A DNA stretch of 64,000 nucleotides from Variovorax sp. 679 (GCF_003952185.1 NZ_RXFS01000008.1:310001-374000), one strand, 5' to 3'; positions 14,531 through 23,936 are shown, counted from the stretch's first letter. The notes: generated by a model from the sequence alone, not told the origin. Made by a program: numbers and translations.

Positions 14531-16363
14531 ATGCTGGAACAACTGGAGGCCGGGCGCGCAAGACCGGCCGACGAGGCGGTGTACGTCGCGGAGACGGCGG
14601 CCATCGAAGACAAGGCGGCCCCGGACGGCTCGCGCCCCCTGAAGGCCGCGGCCGTGTTTTCCATCGCCGCGGCATTGGCCGCATGCGGTGGAGGCGGCGG
14701 GAGCGGAGGCGGCGCCGGCGGCTTCGGTTTTCCGGTCGGCGGCGGTCCCGGCGCCAACCCGGATCCAGGGGCGACGCCGGACACAGGTCCCTATCACTAT
14801 CCCCAGGCACAGAACGACGCGGAGGCCGCGCGCTTCCTGCTGCAGGCCCAGTTCTCCGCCTCGGACGCCGAGATCGCCGCCGTGCGCGCCAAGGGCTACA
14901 TGCCATGGCTCAGCGAGCAACTCGGCGCGGCGCGGCAGCCTTCGGCCTGGGAGTGGGTCAACAGCAAGGGGTACGAGAAAGTCGATACCGACGCCATGAT
15001 CTGGCGCCAGCTCATGACCGCGGCCGACCCATTGCGCAAGCGCATGGCATTGGCGCTCAGCGAGATCTTCGTGGTCTCGGGCACCGAGATCGGCTCGAGC
15101 TGGCCTACGGCCATGATGGCCCAGTACTGGGACATGCTCGCCAACGGCGTCACGAGCAACTTCCGCCAGCTGCTGGAAGACGTGACGCTGAACCCGGCGA
15201 TGGGCTTCTACCTCAACACCCGCGACAACCGGAAGGAAGACGCCTCCGGCCGCCAGCCCGACGAGAACTACGCGCGCGAGGTCATGCAGCTCATGACCAT
15301 CGGCCTGTACCAGCTCGAGAACGACGGCACGGTGAAGACCGGCGCCGATGGTCATCCCATCGAGACTTACGTGCAGAACGACGTGACCAATCTCGCGCGC
15401 GTCTTCACCGGCTACGACCTCGACATCCGTTCGGCGGAGCGCAATGCCTTCACTCCACCCGGAGCCAGCTACACGATCGAGACCAACGCCTGGACCACGC
15501 GCCCCATGGCCTACAAGGCCTCCAACCACTCGATGCTGGAGGCGCGCTTCCTCGGCGCCAGCGTGCCCGCCGGCACGCCCGGCCCGGCGGCGCTGAAGAT
15601 CGCGCTCGACACGCTCTTCAACCACCCGAACGTCGGCACGTTCATCGGCCGGCAGCTGATCCAGCGGCTGGTCACCAGCAACCCCAGCCCCGCCTACGTG
15701 AAGCGCGTGGCCGGCGTCTTCGCCAACAACGGCGCTGGCGTGCGCGGCGACATGAAGAGCGTGTTCGCGGCGGTGCTGCTCGACGACGAGGCGCGTGGCC
15801 CCGCCGGTCTTTCCGACCCGAACTTCGGCCACCTGCGCGAGCCCATGCTGCGGCTCGTGCAATGGGGCCGCACCTTCGGCATCGGCTCGACGCTGGACAC
15901 ATGGGGCATCGGCAACACATCCGACCCCAGCCAGTACCTCGGCCAGTGCCCGCTGCGTTCGCCCTCGGTGTTCAACTTCTTCAGGCCCGGCTACGTGCCC
16001 CCCTCGACCGTCATCGCCAGCAACAAGATGGTGGCGCCCGAATTCCAGCTGGTGAACGAGACCAGCGTGGGCGGGTACCTCAACTTCCTGCAGGGCATCC
16101 TGCAGAACGGCTTCAACAGCAAGGACGTGATTGCGAGCTACACGGCGGAGAAGACGCTGGTGACGGACCCCGCCGCGCTGGTGCGCCGACTCAACCTGCT
16201 GCTCACGGGCAACCAGCTTTCGGCAGCTACCGTGGCGCTGATCACCGACGCATTGAGCAAGGCACCGCTGGTGAACCCGACCACCGATGCGCGCAGGCTC
16301 GACCTCATCTGCGCCGGCGTGCTGCTGGTGATGGGTTCGCCCGAGTACCTCGTCCAGAAATAG
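14531..16363 (+). CDS. DUF1800 exported protein, lipoprotein-like
   Basis: The 610-residue protein begins with a 38-residue hydrophilic leader, then a hydrophobic run ending in a lipobox-like AALAAC near residue 52, a Gly-rich linker and the DUF1800 domain from about residue 95 to the end. Recognisable segments are DAEAARFLLQAQF, YAREVMQLMTIGLYQL, NLARVFTGYDL and LRSPSVFNFFRPGYVPP. A GGAGCGAGG precedes the ATG. DUF1800 genes are regularly paired with DUF1501 genes, as here (next gene 29 bases on). Function is unknown. The long charged leader before the signal region is unusual for a lipoprotein. Confidence 0.88.
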   Translation: MLEQLEAGRARPADEAVYVAETAAIEDKAAPDGSRPLKAAAVFSIAAALAACGGGGGSGGGAGGFGFPVGGGPGANPDPGATPDTGPYHYPQAQNDAEAARFLLQAQFSASDAEIAAVRAKGYMPWLSEQLGAARQPSAWEWVNSKGYEKVDTDAMIWRQLMTAADPLRKRMALALSEIFVVSGTEIGSSWPTAMMAQYWDMLANGVTSNFRQLLEDVTLNPAMGFYLNTRDNRKEDASGRQPDENYAREVMQLMTIGLYQLENDGTVKTGADGHPIETYVQNDVTNLARVFTGYDLDIRSAERNAFTPPGASYTIETNAWTTRPMAYKASNHSMLEARFLGASVPAGTPGPAALKIALDTLFNHPNVGTFIGRQLIQRLVTSNPSPAYVKRVAGVFANNGAGVRGDMKSVFAAVLLDDEARGPAGLSDPNFGHLREPMLRLVQWGRTFGIGSTLDTWGIGNTSDPSQYLGQCPLRSPSVFNFFRPGYVPPSTVIASNKMVAPEFQLVNETSVGGYLNFLQGILQNGFNSKDVIASYTAEKTLVTDPAALVRRLNLLLTGNQLSAATVALITDALSKAPLVNPTTDARRLDLICAGVLLVMGSPEYLVQK

Positions 16364-16392
16364 AGAAGAAAAGAAGCCGGAGCGAACCGACC

Positions 16393-17871
16393 ATGTACCT
16401 GATCAACCCTGCCGCTCACACACGCCGCGCCTTCCTGCGCCGCTCGGGCCAGCTCGCGATGGCCGGCACCGCGCTGCCGTTCGCACTCAACCTCGCCGCC
16501 ATGGGCGAGGCCGCCGCGCAGGCCGCGCCGGGCGACGACTACAAGGCGCTGGTCTGCGTCTTCCTCTTCGGCGGCAACGACTACGCCAACACGCTCGTCA
16601 ACTTCGACGCCGACAGCTACACGAAGTACAGCACCATCCGCGGCGCCATCGCGCTGCCGTCCGACGCGGCCCTTGCCGCCACCGAACTCAAGCCCGCCGT
16701 CTCGCTCGCCAATGGCCGCAAGTACGCGCTGAACCCGGCCATGACCAGGCTCACGACGCTGTTCGACGAAGGCAAGATGGCCGTGCAGCTCAACGTTGGC
16801 CCGCTCATCAAGCCGCTCACGCGCGCGCAGTTCAACGGCACGAACCGCAAGGACTTCCCGATTCCGCCCAAGCTGTTCTCGCACAACGACCAACAGTCGA
16901 TCTGGCAGTCGTCCTCGCCCGAGGGCTCCACCATCGGCTGGGGCGGCAACCTCGGCGATCTGATGCTCAGCGGGCAGCGCAATGCATCGCTCTTCACCTG
17001 CATCTCTGTGGCGGGCAACGCGGTGTTTCTCTCGGGCGACGAGGCGCTGCAGTACCAGGTCGGCACGCGCGGGGCGGTGCGCATCAACAGCGTGAGCAGC
17101 GCTACCGGCAACGTCTACGGTTCGTCGGCGGTCAAGGCTGCCATGCAGCAGCTGGCGCAGCAGGCGCGCGGGCACACGCTGGAGAACGAATACAACAAGG
17201 TCACGCTGCGCGCGGTGGAAGCCGAAGGCAAGATCACCACCGCGATCCTGCCCGACGACCTGAACGGCAACTTCCCGACCAGCAATAACCTGGCCGACCA
17301 GCTCAAGATGGTGGCGCGGCTGATCCGCGGGCGCACCTCGCTGGGCGTGAGGCGGCAGGTGTTCTTCGTCTCCATGGGGGGCTACGACCTGCACGACGAC
17401 CTCGACACCAAGCAGGGCCCCCTGATGCAGCGGCTGTCCGAGGCCATGTTCGCCTTCCAGAGGCAGATGGAAGCCCTCGGCATCGCCGACAAAGTGACGG
17501 CCTTCACCGCCTCCGACTTCGGCCGCACGCTCTCGAGCAACGGCAACGGCTCCGACCATGGATGGGGCAGCCATCACTTCGTGGTCGGCGGTGCCGGTGC
17601 TGGCACCGGCGCCGTGAAGGGCAAGGCCTTCTACGGCACGCCGCCGCCGGTGAGCGTGGGCAACACGGCCGCCGACGACGACCAGTGGCACGTCGGCCAG
17701 GGCCGGCTGCTGCCGACCACATCGGTCGACCAGTACGCAGCCACCTTGGCCAAGTGGTTCGGCGTGCCCGACGCCGACTTGAACAGCATCCTGCCCAACC
17801 TGAAGAATTTCAACAACATCACCGCGCCCAGTGGCATCAGCTACCCGCGCGACCTGGGGTTCATGGCATGA
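16393..17871 (+). CDS. DUF1501 protein with Tat signal
   Basis: This 492-residue protein has a twin-arginine signal (TRRAFLRRSGQLAMAGTALP) with cleavage near AAAQA/AP. The mature part is DUF1501, a relative of the alkaline phosphatase/sulfatase superfamily: VCVFLFGGNDYANTLV, LFSHNDQQSIWQSSS, FFVSMGGYDLHDDLD and TASDFGRTLSSNGNGSDHGW followed by HHFVVGG. The last segment holds Asp/His residues that could be metal ligands. It is exported folded, consistent with a bound cofactor. It is the constant partner of DUF1800; the substrate is unknown. Its stop overlaps the next start by ATGA. Confidence 0.9.
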   Translation: MYLINPAAHTRRAFLRRSGQLAMAGTALPFALNLAAMGEAAAQAAPGDDYKALVCVFLFGGNDYANTLVNFDADSYTKYSTIRGAIALPSDAALAATELKPAVSLANGRKYALNPAMTRLTTLFDEGKMAVQLNVGPLIKPLTRAQFNGTNRKDFPIPPKLFSHNDQQSIWQSSSPEGSTIGWGGNLGDLMLSGQRNASLFTCISVAGNAVFLSGDEALQYQVGTRGAVRINSVSSATGNVYGSSAVKAAMQQLAQQARGHTLENEYNKVTLRAVEAEGKITTAILPDDLNGNFPTSNNLADQLKMVARLIRGRTSLGVRRQVFFVSMGGYDLHDDLDTKQGPLMQRLSEAMFAFQRQMEALGIADKVTAFTASDFGRTLSSNGNGSDHGWGSHHFVVGGAGAGTGAVKGKAFYGTPPPVSVGNTAADDDQWHVGQGRLLPTTSVDQYAATLAKWFGVPDADLNSILPNLKNFNNITAPSGISYPRDLGFMA

Positions 17872-18308
17872 ACGCAATGACTGAAATGAGCGCGATGAGC
17901 GCGATGAGCTCGATCGGTGGCCTCAACGGCATGGAGGGCGGTGCCAGCATCGACTTCGGCCCGGACGAGCCCCTGGATGCCCCGGCGCTCGCGCGCAGCA
18001 AGTCGGTGACGCACGTGCGCCCCTTCACCACCGTCGAGGCGGCCATAGCGGCGGTGGAGTCGCTGGACCGCGAGCTCAAGAAGTTCGAGCTTGCGGTGGC
18101 CGACAGCCTGCAGGACTACCTGGGCGTGCAGATGGCGCAGATCACCGACTGCGCGCTTGCACGCGGCTGGGAGCCGCTGAGCTTCATCCAGAAGAACGGG
18201 TTCCGCGTGTATCGCTACGAGGCGATACGCTCGGCGCCGCGCGGGCTGTCCACGGCCGAACTGGCCGCGAAACTGGAGCGACGCAGCCGCTCCCGCGCTG
18301 CGCGATGA
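17868..18308 (+). CDS. Hypothetical protein coupled to DUF1501
   Basis: A 146-residue protein I do not recognise. It begins with a Met/Ser-rich stretch (TEMSAMSAMSSIGGLNGME), then VTHVRPFTTVEAAIAAVESL, DRELKKFELAVADSLQDYLG and a basic C-terminus ending SRSRAAR. It has no signal peptide or membrane helix. It overlaps the genes on both sides by ATGA (17868 and 18305), which strongly supports cotranslation with DUF1501. It may be a cytoplasmic accessory for the exported pair, but that is a guess from position. Confidence 0.7.
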   Translation: MNAMTEMSAMSAMSSIGGLNGMEGGASIDFGPDEPLDAPALARSKSVTHVRPFTTVEAAIAAVESLDRELKKFELAVADSLQDYLGVQMAQITDCALARGWEPLSFIQKNGFRVYRYEAIRSAPRGLSTAELAAKLERRSRSRAAR

Positions 18309-18985
18309 GCGCTTTCTTCGACCCCGACAAGAAACGAATGAATCTGAAACACACAGCTACCGCCACGAGCGTTCTTGCCACACTGCTGCTTGCATCGTGC
18401 GGCGGCGGTGGAGGAGGAGGGGGCGGCGGTGGTGGAGTGCCGCTCGGCCTGGGCTTGCCATCCGCGCCTGCACCAGCCCCCGCGCCGGCACCGGCATCTG
18501 CCCCTGCGGCCTCTCCGGCGCCGGCTCCCGCATCAAGTCCCACCGCCCTCGAAAGCTGTGGCCTGCCGGACTTCGTGCAGGACACGATCACCCGCGTCAA
18601 TCAGTTCCGCAGCGAAGCCCGCACCTGCGGAACGACCCAGTTCCCGGCCGCCGCAGCTCTCTCGTGGAACACGAAGCTCGACGCGGCGGCCGCGCGCCAG
18701 TCGCGCGACATGGTCGCGAAGAATTTCTTCGACCACACCGGCTCGGACGGCAGCACCGTGGGCGTGCGCGTCACCGACGCGGGCTACGCGTGGTCGGGTG
18801 TCGCCGAGAACATCGCGGCAGGCCAGACCAGCGTGGCTTCCGCCATGAACTCCTGGCAGCTGAGCGAAGGCCATTGCCGCAACCTGATGGGCGCGAGCTA
18901 CAAGAACGTGGCGCTGGCTTGCGTGCGCGGCACCTCGTCCAATGCGTACCCGTTCTACTGGACGATGGTGCTCGCCACGCCCTGA
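18305..18985 (+). CDS. CAP-domain (SCP/PR1) lipoprotein
   Basis: The product has a lipoprotein signal (VLATLLLAS/C) followed by 12 consecutive glycines, an Ala/Pro repeat linker and a CAP domain from about residue 84. CAP landmarks are ITRVNQFRSEARTCG, LSWNTKLDAAAARQSRDMV, FFDHTGSDGSTVGVR, SGVAENIAAGQ and SWQLSEGHCRNLMGASY, including the conserved His and Glu pairs. Bacterial CAP proteins are secreted, some Ca2+-regulated, of diverse role. ATG 18305 overlaps the previous stop (ATGA) and gives 226 residues. ATG 18338 (MNLKHTATATS) gives a more normal signal peptide and may be the true start. Confidence 0.85.
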   Translation: MSAFFDPDKKRMNLKHTATATSVLATLLLASCGGGGGGGGGGGGVPLGLGLPSAPAPAPAPAPASAPAASPAPAPASSPTALESCGLPDFVQDTITRVNQFRSEARTCGTTQFPAAAALSWNTKLDAAAARQSRDMVAKNFFDHTGSDGSTVGVRVTDAGYAWSGVAENIAAGQTSVASAMNSWQLSEGHCRNLMGASYKNVALACVRGTSSNAYPFYWTMVLATP

Positions 18986-18994
18986 CCTACAGAC

Positions 18995-20488
18995 TCACAC
19001 CGCCCTGAGCGTCGCGACAACGCCGCGCTCTTCCAGCATCGCAAGATTCTGGGCCACCGCGTAGACGAAGGCGGGCACGCCACCGAGCTCGCCGAACACC
19101 GGGGCAAAGCCAGTGAAGAAGGCAACCCGCTCGTGCACCGGGGACTCCGCCGTGCCGGCTTGCGCAAGGCGTTCGGTCAGCGCGACGGCCAGCGGGTCCT
19201 GGATGTCGTGCGAGGCGCCGGTTTCGTCCGCGCCGTGCAGGTAGTGAATCCATGCAGCCACGGCCAGCGCGAGGCGGTCGATAGGCTTGCCCGCCGCGAG
19301 CCGGTCGCGCACCGTGCCCAGCAGTCGCTGCGGCAGCTTCTGCGAGCCGTCCATCGCGATCTGCTTCGTCTGGTGCTGCAGCGCGGGGTTCGAGAAGCGC
19401 TGCAACAGCCGGGTGCGGTAGACGTCGAGATCCAGCCCCTGCATCGACGGCAGCGTGGGTGCGATTTCCTCGCGCATCAGCGCGTCGATGTAGTTGCGCA
19501 GTTCGGGAACGGCCATCGCGCGGTCCACGGTGCGCAGCCCGGCCATCGCGCCAAGGTAGGCCAGCGCCGAATGGCTGCCGTTGACCATGCGCAGCTTCAG
19601 CCGCTCGAAGGGATCTGCATGCTCCACGAAGCGCGCGCCGCCTGCGGTCCAGTCGGGCCGGCTGTTGGCGAAGCGGTCTTCCACCACCCATTCGAGAAAA
19701 GGCTCGCCGACCACAGGCCAGGCGTCTTCCATGCCCAGCCGGGCCGAGATGCGCTCGCGGTCGGCGTCGGTGGTGCGCGGCACGATGCGGTCGACCATCG
19801 AATTCGGGAAGGTGCAGCGTTCGGCGATCCAGTCGTGCAGTGCGCCGTCGACCTGCCGGGCGAAGGCCAGCACGATGCCGCGCAGCGTGTCGCCGTTCGC
19901 GGGCAGGTTGTCGCACGACAGCAGCGTGACCGGCGGCAGCCCGCGCTGGCGGCGCAGGTTCAATGCATGCGCCACGAAGCCGGGCATGGTGCGCGGCGCT
20001 TGAGGGTGCGCCAGGTCGTGCGCGATGCCCGCGTCATCGAGCCGCAGTGCGCCGGTGGCCGGGTCGTGGTGATAGCCCTTCTCGGTGATCGTGAGGCCGA
20101 CGATGCGCGTGTCCGGATGCGCGATGCGTTCGAGCACGGCCTGCGGGTCTTCGGGTGCGACGAGCACACCGAGCAGATTGCCCACCACCTGCAGCGTCTC
20201 GCGCGGACTTCCGTCATCGGCCGCGTCGCGCAGGGCCAGCGTGTAGAGCCCGCCCTGCGGCTGCAGCGCGTCGCGTGTATCGGCCGCGCGCAACGAGACA
20301 CCGATCGTGCCCCAGTGCAGGTCGCCGCTCGCGTGCAACGCCGCCTCGTTGACGACAGCGAGATGCGCACGATGAAAGGCACCCACGCCGAGATGGACGA
20401 TGCCGGCACGCAGCTCGCCGCGCGCGTAGCGCGGCTGCGCGATGTCCGCGGGCAGATGGGGCAGGGCGTCGGGATGCAGGCGCTTCAT
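18995..20488 (-). CDS. uxuB: D-mannonate oxidoreductase / fructuronate reductase (mannitol dehydrogenase family)
   Basis: A 497-residue long-chain polyol dehydrogenase. The Rossmann half shows GIVHLGVGAFHRAHLAVVNE, VGLTITEKGYH and LLSCDNLPANG. The catalytic half contains FPNSMVDRIVPRTT and the KLRMVNGSHSALAYLG stretch with the Lys, Asn and His of the family. UxuB interconverts D-fructuronate and D-mannonate with NAD(H). Mannitol, arabinitol and altronate enzymes are close relatives, but the adjacent D-mannonate dehydratase decides for UxuB. It is the last gene of the minus-strand operon, starting 17 bases after the manD stop, and converges with the CAP gene. Confidence 0.88.
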   Translation of the reverse strand: MKRLHPDALPHLPADIAQPRYARGELRAGIVHLGVGAFHRAHLAVVNEAALHASGDLHWGTIGVSLRAADTRDALQPQGGLYTLALRDAADDGSPRETLQVVGNLLGVLVAPEDPQAVLERIAHPDTRIVGLTITEKGYHHDPATGALRLDDAGIAHDLAHPQAPRTMPGFVAHALNLRRQRGLPPVTLLSCDNLPANGDTLRGIVLAFARQVDGALHDWIAERCTFPNSMVDRIVPRTTDADRERISARLGMEDAWPVVGEPFLEWVVEDRFANSRPDWTAGGARFVEHADPFERLKLRMVNGSHSALAYLGAMAGLRTVDRAMAVPELRNYIDALMREEIAPTLPSMQGLDLDVYRTRLLQRFSNPALQHQTKQIAMDGSQKLPQRLLGTVRDRLAAGKPIDRLALAVAAWIHYLHGADETGASHDIQDPLAVALTERLAQAGTAESPVHERVAFFTGFAPVFGELGGVPAFVYAVAQNLAMLEERGVVATLRAV

Positions 20489-20505
20489 GGCTTTCGTGTC
20501 TCCGC

Positions 20506-21717
20506 TCACCAGTTCCAGAGCGTGCCGTCGTGCTGCTGCCGGTTCACAGGCAGGTAGGCGCGCTTGTACGGGTATTTGGCCGCGAGCTTCTCGTCGATGT
20601 CCACGCCATGGCCCGGCGCCTCGCCCGGATGCAGCATGCCGTCGGCAAAGCTGTAGGCGTGCGGGAACACCGCGTCGGTCTCGTCCGTGTGTCGCATGTA
20701 CTCCTGGATGCCGAAGTTGGGCACCCACATGTCGAAGTGCAGCGCCGCACCCATGCAGGCCGGCGACAGGTCGGTCGCACCGTGGCAGCCGGTGCGCACC
20801 TGGTAGAGCGAGGCCAGGTCGGCAATGCGGCGCAGCTGCGTGATGCCGCCTGCGTGGACCACGGTGGTGCGGATGTAGTCGATCAGCTGGTTCTCGATCA
20901 GGTCCTTGCAATCCCAGATGCTGTTGAAGATCTCGCCCACGGCCAGCGGCGTGGTCGTGTGCTGGCGGATCAGCCTGAAGGATTCCTGGTTCTCGGCCGG
21001 GGTGGCGTCTTCCATCCAGAACAGGTTGAAAGGCTCCAGCGCCTTGCCCAGCCGCCCGGCCTCGATGGGCGTCAGGCGATGGTGCACGTCGTGCAGCAGG
21101 TGGATGTCGGGCCCGACCGCGCTGCGCACCGCGTCGAAGAGCTTCGGCGTGTGCTCCAGGTACTTGGCGGTCGACCAGTCGTGCTCGCTGGGCAGGTCGG
21201 AGTCGGCCGGCTCGTAGAACATGGTGCCGCGCCCCACGCCGTAGACCTTCTCCAGGCCCGGCACGCCGCTCTGCGCGCGGATCGCCAGATAGCCTTCTTC
21301 CTTGTAGCGCAGCACCTCGTCCACGGTCTGCTCGATGTCGCGGCCGTTGGCGTGGCCGTACACCATCACGCCGGTGCGGCTCTTGCCGCCGAGCAGCTGG
21401 TACAGCGGCAGGTTGGCGGCCTTGGCCTTGATGTCCCACAGCGCGGTGTCGACCGCGGCGATGGCGGTCATGGTCACCGGGCCGCGGCGCCAGTAGGCGC
21501 CCTTGTAGAGGTACTGCCAGATGTCCTCGATCTGGTGCGCGTCGCGGCCGATCAGGCAGGGGATGACGTGTTCCGTGAGGTAGGCGGCCACGGAGAGTTC
21601 GCGTCCGTTCAGCGTGGCGTCGCCGATGCCGGTGAGGCCCTCGTCGGTCTCGATCTTCAGGGTGACGAAGTTGCGCCCGGGGCTGCAGACGATGACGCGT
21701 GCGTTGGTGATTTTCAT
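20506..21717 (-). CDS. manD: D-mannonate dehydratase, enolase superfamily
   Basis: The 403-residue protein (starting MKITNARVIVCSPGRNFVTL) has the full ManD pattern. The capping domain has LIGRDAHQIEDIWQYLYKGA and YWRRGPVTMTA. The barrel has GVMVYGHANGRDIEQTVDEV, the metal site HLLHDVHHRLTP, WMEDATPAENQ and AVGEIFNSIWDC, and a C-terminal CHGATDLSPACMGAALHFD with the catalytic His. It removes water from D-mannonate to give 2-keto-3-deoxy-D-gluconate. The subgroup also contains low-activity D-gluconate dehydratases, so exact specificity needs assay. It lies between the transporter ATPase and uxuB. Confidence 0.92.
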   Translation of the reverse strand: MKITNARVIVCSPGRNFVTLKIETDEGLTGIGDATLNGRELSVAAYLTEHVIPCLIGRDAHQIEDIWQYLYKGAYWRRGPVTMTAIAAVDTALWDIKAKAANLPLYQLLGGKSRTGVMVYGHANGRDIEQTVDEVLRYKEEGYLAIRAQSGVPGLEKVYGVGRGTMFYEPADSDLPSEHDWSTAKYLEHTPKLFDAVRSAVGPDIHLLHDVHHRLTPIEAGRLGKALEPFNLFWMEDATPAENQESFRLIRQHTTTPLAVGEIFNSIWDCKDLIENQLIDYIRTTVVHAGGITQLRRIADLASLYQVRTGCHGATDLSPACMGAALHFDMWVPNFGIQEYMRHTDETDAVFPHAYSFADGMLHPGEAPGHGVDIDEKLAAKYPYKRAYLPVNRQQHDGTLWNW

Positions 21718-21763
21718 TGCGTGCCTGTTGTGCGTGTGTCTTGTTTGGGGGGAAGAAGAGTGC

Positions 21764-22558
21764 TCAGCCATTCCAGCCGAGATGGCCGAGGAAGTCGCGC
21801 GTGCGCTCCACGGTCGGGTTTTCGAAGATCTGCTGCGGCGGGCCCTGTTCGATGATGGCGCCGGCCTCGAACACCACCACCCAGTCGGCCACGCGCTTCG
21901 CGAAGCCCATCTCGTGGGTCACGACGATCATGGTCATGCCCTCCTGCGCGAGCTTCTGCATCACGCTGAGCACCTCGCCGACGGTCTCGGGGTCGAGCGC
22001 GGAGGTGGGTTCGTCGAACAGCATCACCTCGGGCTCCATCGCCAGCGCGCGGGCTATCGCCACGCGCTGCTGCTGGCCGCCCGAGAGGTTGGCCGGAAAG
22101 TTGCCGGCCTTGTTCGCAAGGCCCACCTTCTCCAGCAGCACCATCGCGCGGGCACGGGCCTTGTCCTCGGACATGCCCAGCACGGTGACCGGGCCCATGG
22201 CCACGTTGTCCAGCGCCGTCTTGTGCGGAAACAGCTCGAAGCTCTGGAACACCATGCCCATGCGCTGGCGAACCTTGCGCACCTGCGATTCCTGAACGGG
22301 CAGCGGCACGCCGTCGACCAGCACGCGACCGCCGTCGATGCTCTCCAGCGCGTTCGTGCAGCGCAGCAGGGTGGACTTGCCCGAGCCCGAGGGGCCGATG
22401 AGGCACATCACCTCGCCCTTGTGCACCTGCAGCGACACGCCGCGCAGCGCCACGAAGTCTCCGTACAGCTTGCGCACGTTCTCGTACACCAGCACCGGCG
22501 GCTGGTCGGCGTTCTTGCGCGCAGGCGAAAGTGATGCGATGGGGGCGGTTGCGTTCAT
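21764..22558 (-). CDS. ABC transporter ATPase, polar amino acid family type
   Basis: A 264-residue ATPase with Walker A GPSGSGKST, Q-loop MVFQSFELFPHKT, signature LSGGQQQRVAIARAL, Walker B VMLFDEPTSALDP and switch His in VVTHEMGFA. It is closest in form to GlnQ/ArtP-type ATPases. It energises the two permeases encoded immediately upstream in the operon; its start overlaps the permease stop by ATGA. Residues 1-22 are a short extension with Ser/Ala/Pro. Its genes are embedded among hexonate catabolic enzymes, so the cargo is probably a sugar acid rather than an amino acid. Confidence 0.93.
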   Translation of the reverse strand: MNATAPIASLSPARKNADQPPVLVYENVRKLYGDFVALRGVSLQVHKGEVMCLIGPSGSGKSTLLRCTNALESIDGGRVLVDGVPLPVQESQVRKVRQRMGMVFQSFELFPHKTALDNVAMGPVTVLGMSEDKARARAMVLLEKVGLANKAGNFPANLSGGQQQRVAIARALAMEPEVMLFDEPTSALDPETVGEVLSVMQKLAQEGMTMIVVTHEMGFAKRVADWVVVFEAGAIIEQGPPQQIFENPTVERTRDFLGHLGWNG

Positions 22559-23214
22559 TCCTTGACTCCGTACTTGCGGTGAATCCAGTCCACCAGCTTT
22601 GCCTGGGGATAGCCCATGAGCCAGTAGATGGCGGCCATGGCGGTGAGCATTTCCAGCACGCGGAAGGTCTGCGCGCGGATCTGCATCGAGGTGTAGGCCA
22701 GCTCGCCCACGGCGATGACCGAGACCAGCGAGGTGTCCTTGAACAGCGAGATCCAGGTGCTCGCGATCACCGGCAGGATGCGGCGTGCCGCCTGCGGGAT
22801 CACCACCTTGAACATCGCCTGCCGCCGCGACATGCCCATGGCGAGCGCGGCCTCCATCTGCCCCTTGCGGATCGAGTTGATGCCGGCGCGGAAGGTCTCG
22901 GCGTTGTAGGCCGCGATGTTCAGCACCAGCGCAACCAGCGCCGTGGTGATCGGCGAGAACTGCACGTCGAAGGCCATGGGCATCACGTAGAAGGCCCAAT
23001 AGATGACCAGGATCAGCGGCAGGTTGCGGAAGAACTCCACGAACGCGAGCGAGACCGACTGCAGCAGCTTGTTGGACGACAGGCGCATCAGGGCGAGCAC
23101 GATGCCGCCCGGCACCGCCAGCAGCATGGTGACGACCGTCAGGCCCACAGTGAGCGCGGCGCCTTCGAGCAGCGCGGTGCGGTGCGTCCAGATCACGGAC
23201 CAATCGAAATTCAT
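22555..23214 (-). CDS. ABC transporter permease (HisM/GlnP type)
   Basis: This 219-residue inner membrane protein has about five membrane helices and the coupling EAA loop AALAMGMSRRQAMFKVVIPQ. FVEFFRNLPLILVIYW is typical of the polar amino acid uptake family. It pairs with the permease encoded just upstream at 23228 to form a heterodimeric channel. The two starts and stops are tightly spaced (13 bases), and its own stop overlaps the ATPase start. Confidence 0.92.
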   Translation of the reverse strand: MNFDWSVIWTHRTALLEGAALTVGLTVVTMLLAVPGGIVLALMRLSSNKLLQSVSLAFVEFFRNLPLILVIYWAFYVMPMAFDVQFSPITTALVALVLNIAAYNAETFRAGINSIRKGQMEAALAMGMSRRQAMFKVVIPQAARRILPVIASTWISLFKDTSLVSVIAVGELAYTSMQIRAQTFRVLEMLTAMAAIYWLMGYPQAKLVDWIHRKYGVKE

Positions 23215-23227
23215 GTCTGGCTCTTTC

Positions 23228-23893
23228 CTAGGAGCGGCCGAGGTGCGCGAAGCGGCGGTAGAGCCGGTCCACGCCCCGCGTCACGGGGAACAGGATGCAG
23301 AAGTACGCGACCATCACGGCCGTGAACACCTCCACCGGCCGGTAGCTCTGCCCGGCCACGGTCTCGGCGCGGTGCATCAGCTCGGGCACCGCGATCACGG
23401 TGGCGATGGCCGTGTCCTTGATGGCGATCGTGAGGATCGAGCCGAAGGCCGGCAGCATCCGCACGATGGCCTGCGGCAGCAGCACCTTGCGCAGGATCTG
23501 CGCGCGCGACATGCCCAGCGCCAGCGCGGCGCGCGTCTGGCCCGGGCGGATCGACTCGATGCCGGCGCGGATCACTTCCGCCGCGTAGGCCGCGATGTGC
23601 AGCGTGAGCGCGACCAGCGCCGCCCAGAAGGGCGGGAAGGTCACGTTCGCGATGATCGGGAACGCGAAGTAGATCCAGATCAGCACCACCAGCACCGGTA
23701 TGGCGCGCATCGAGTCGATGTAGAACACCAGCAGCGGCCGCAGCCAGCGCGGGCCGTACAGCCGCAGCAGCGCGATCGCCAGGCCGGCCAGCAGGCTGGT
23801 GACCGCGCTGACGATGCTCAGCAGCACCGTCATGCCGAGGCCGCTGGCGAAGAAGCGCCAGTTGTCCACGATGGGGGAGAAATCGAAGTCCAT
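23228..23893 (-). CDS. ABC transporter permease (HisQ/GlnP type)
   Basis: The 221-residue permease starts MDFDFSPIVDNWRFFASGLG. It carries about five helices, the DSMRAIPVLVVLIWIYFAFP segment and the EAA loop ALALGMSRAQILRKVLLPQA. It is a paralogue of the permease at 22555-23214. Together they form the channel for the binding proteins encoded upstream at 25090-26822. It lies 43 bases downstream of the dehydrogenase gene. Confidence 0.92.
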   Translation of the reverse strand: MDFDFSPIVDNWRFFASGLGMTVLLSIVSAVTSLLAGLAIALLRLYGPRWLRPLLVFYIDSMRAIPVLVVLIWIYFAFPIIANVTFPPFWAALVALTLHIAAYAAEVIRAGIESIRPGQTRAALALGMSRAQILRKVLLPQAIVRMLPAFGSILTIAIKDTAIATVIAVPELMHRAETVAGQSYRPVEVFTAVMVAYFCILFPVTRGVDRLYRRFAHLGRS

Positions 23894-23936
23894 GCGAGGA
23901 AGCTCCGTCAGTTGGAAGAGAAGGGCGCGGCCATCG

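Noticed and set aside
14683..16372. Long plus-strand frame shifted by one base inside DUF1800 and leading into DUF1501
   Set aside because: The DUF1501 part is real from ATG 16393; the upstream part is an Arg-rich shadow of DUF1800.
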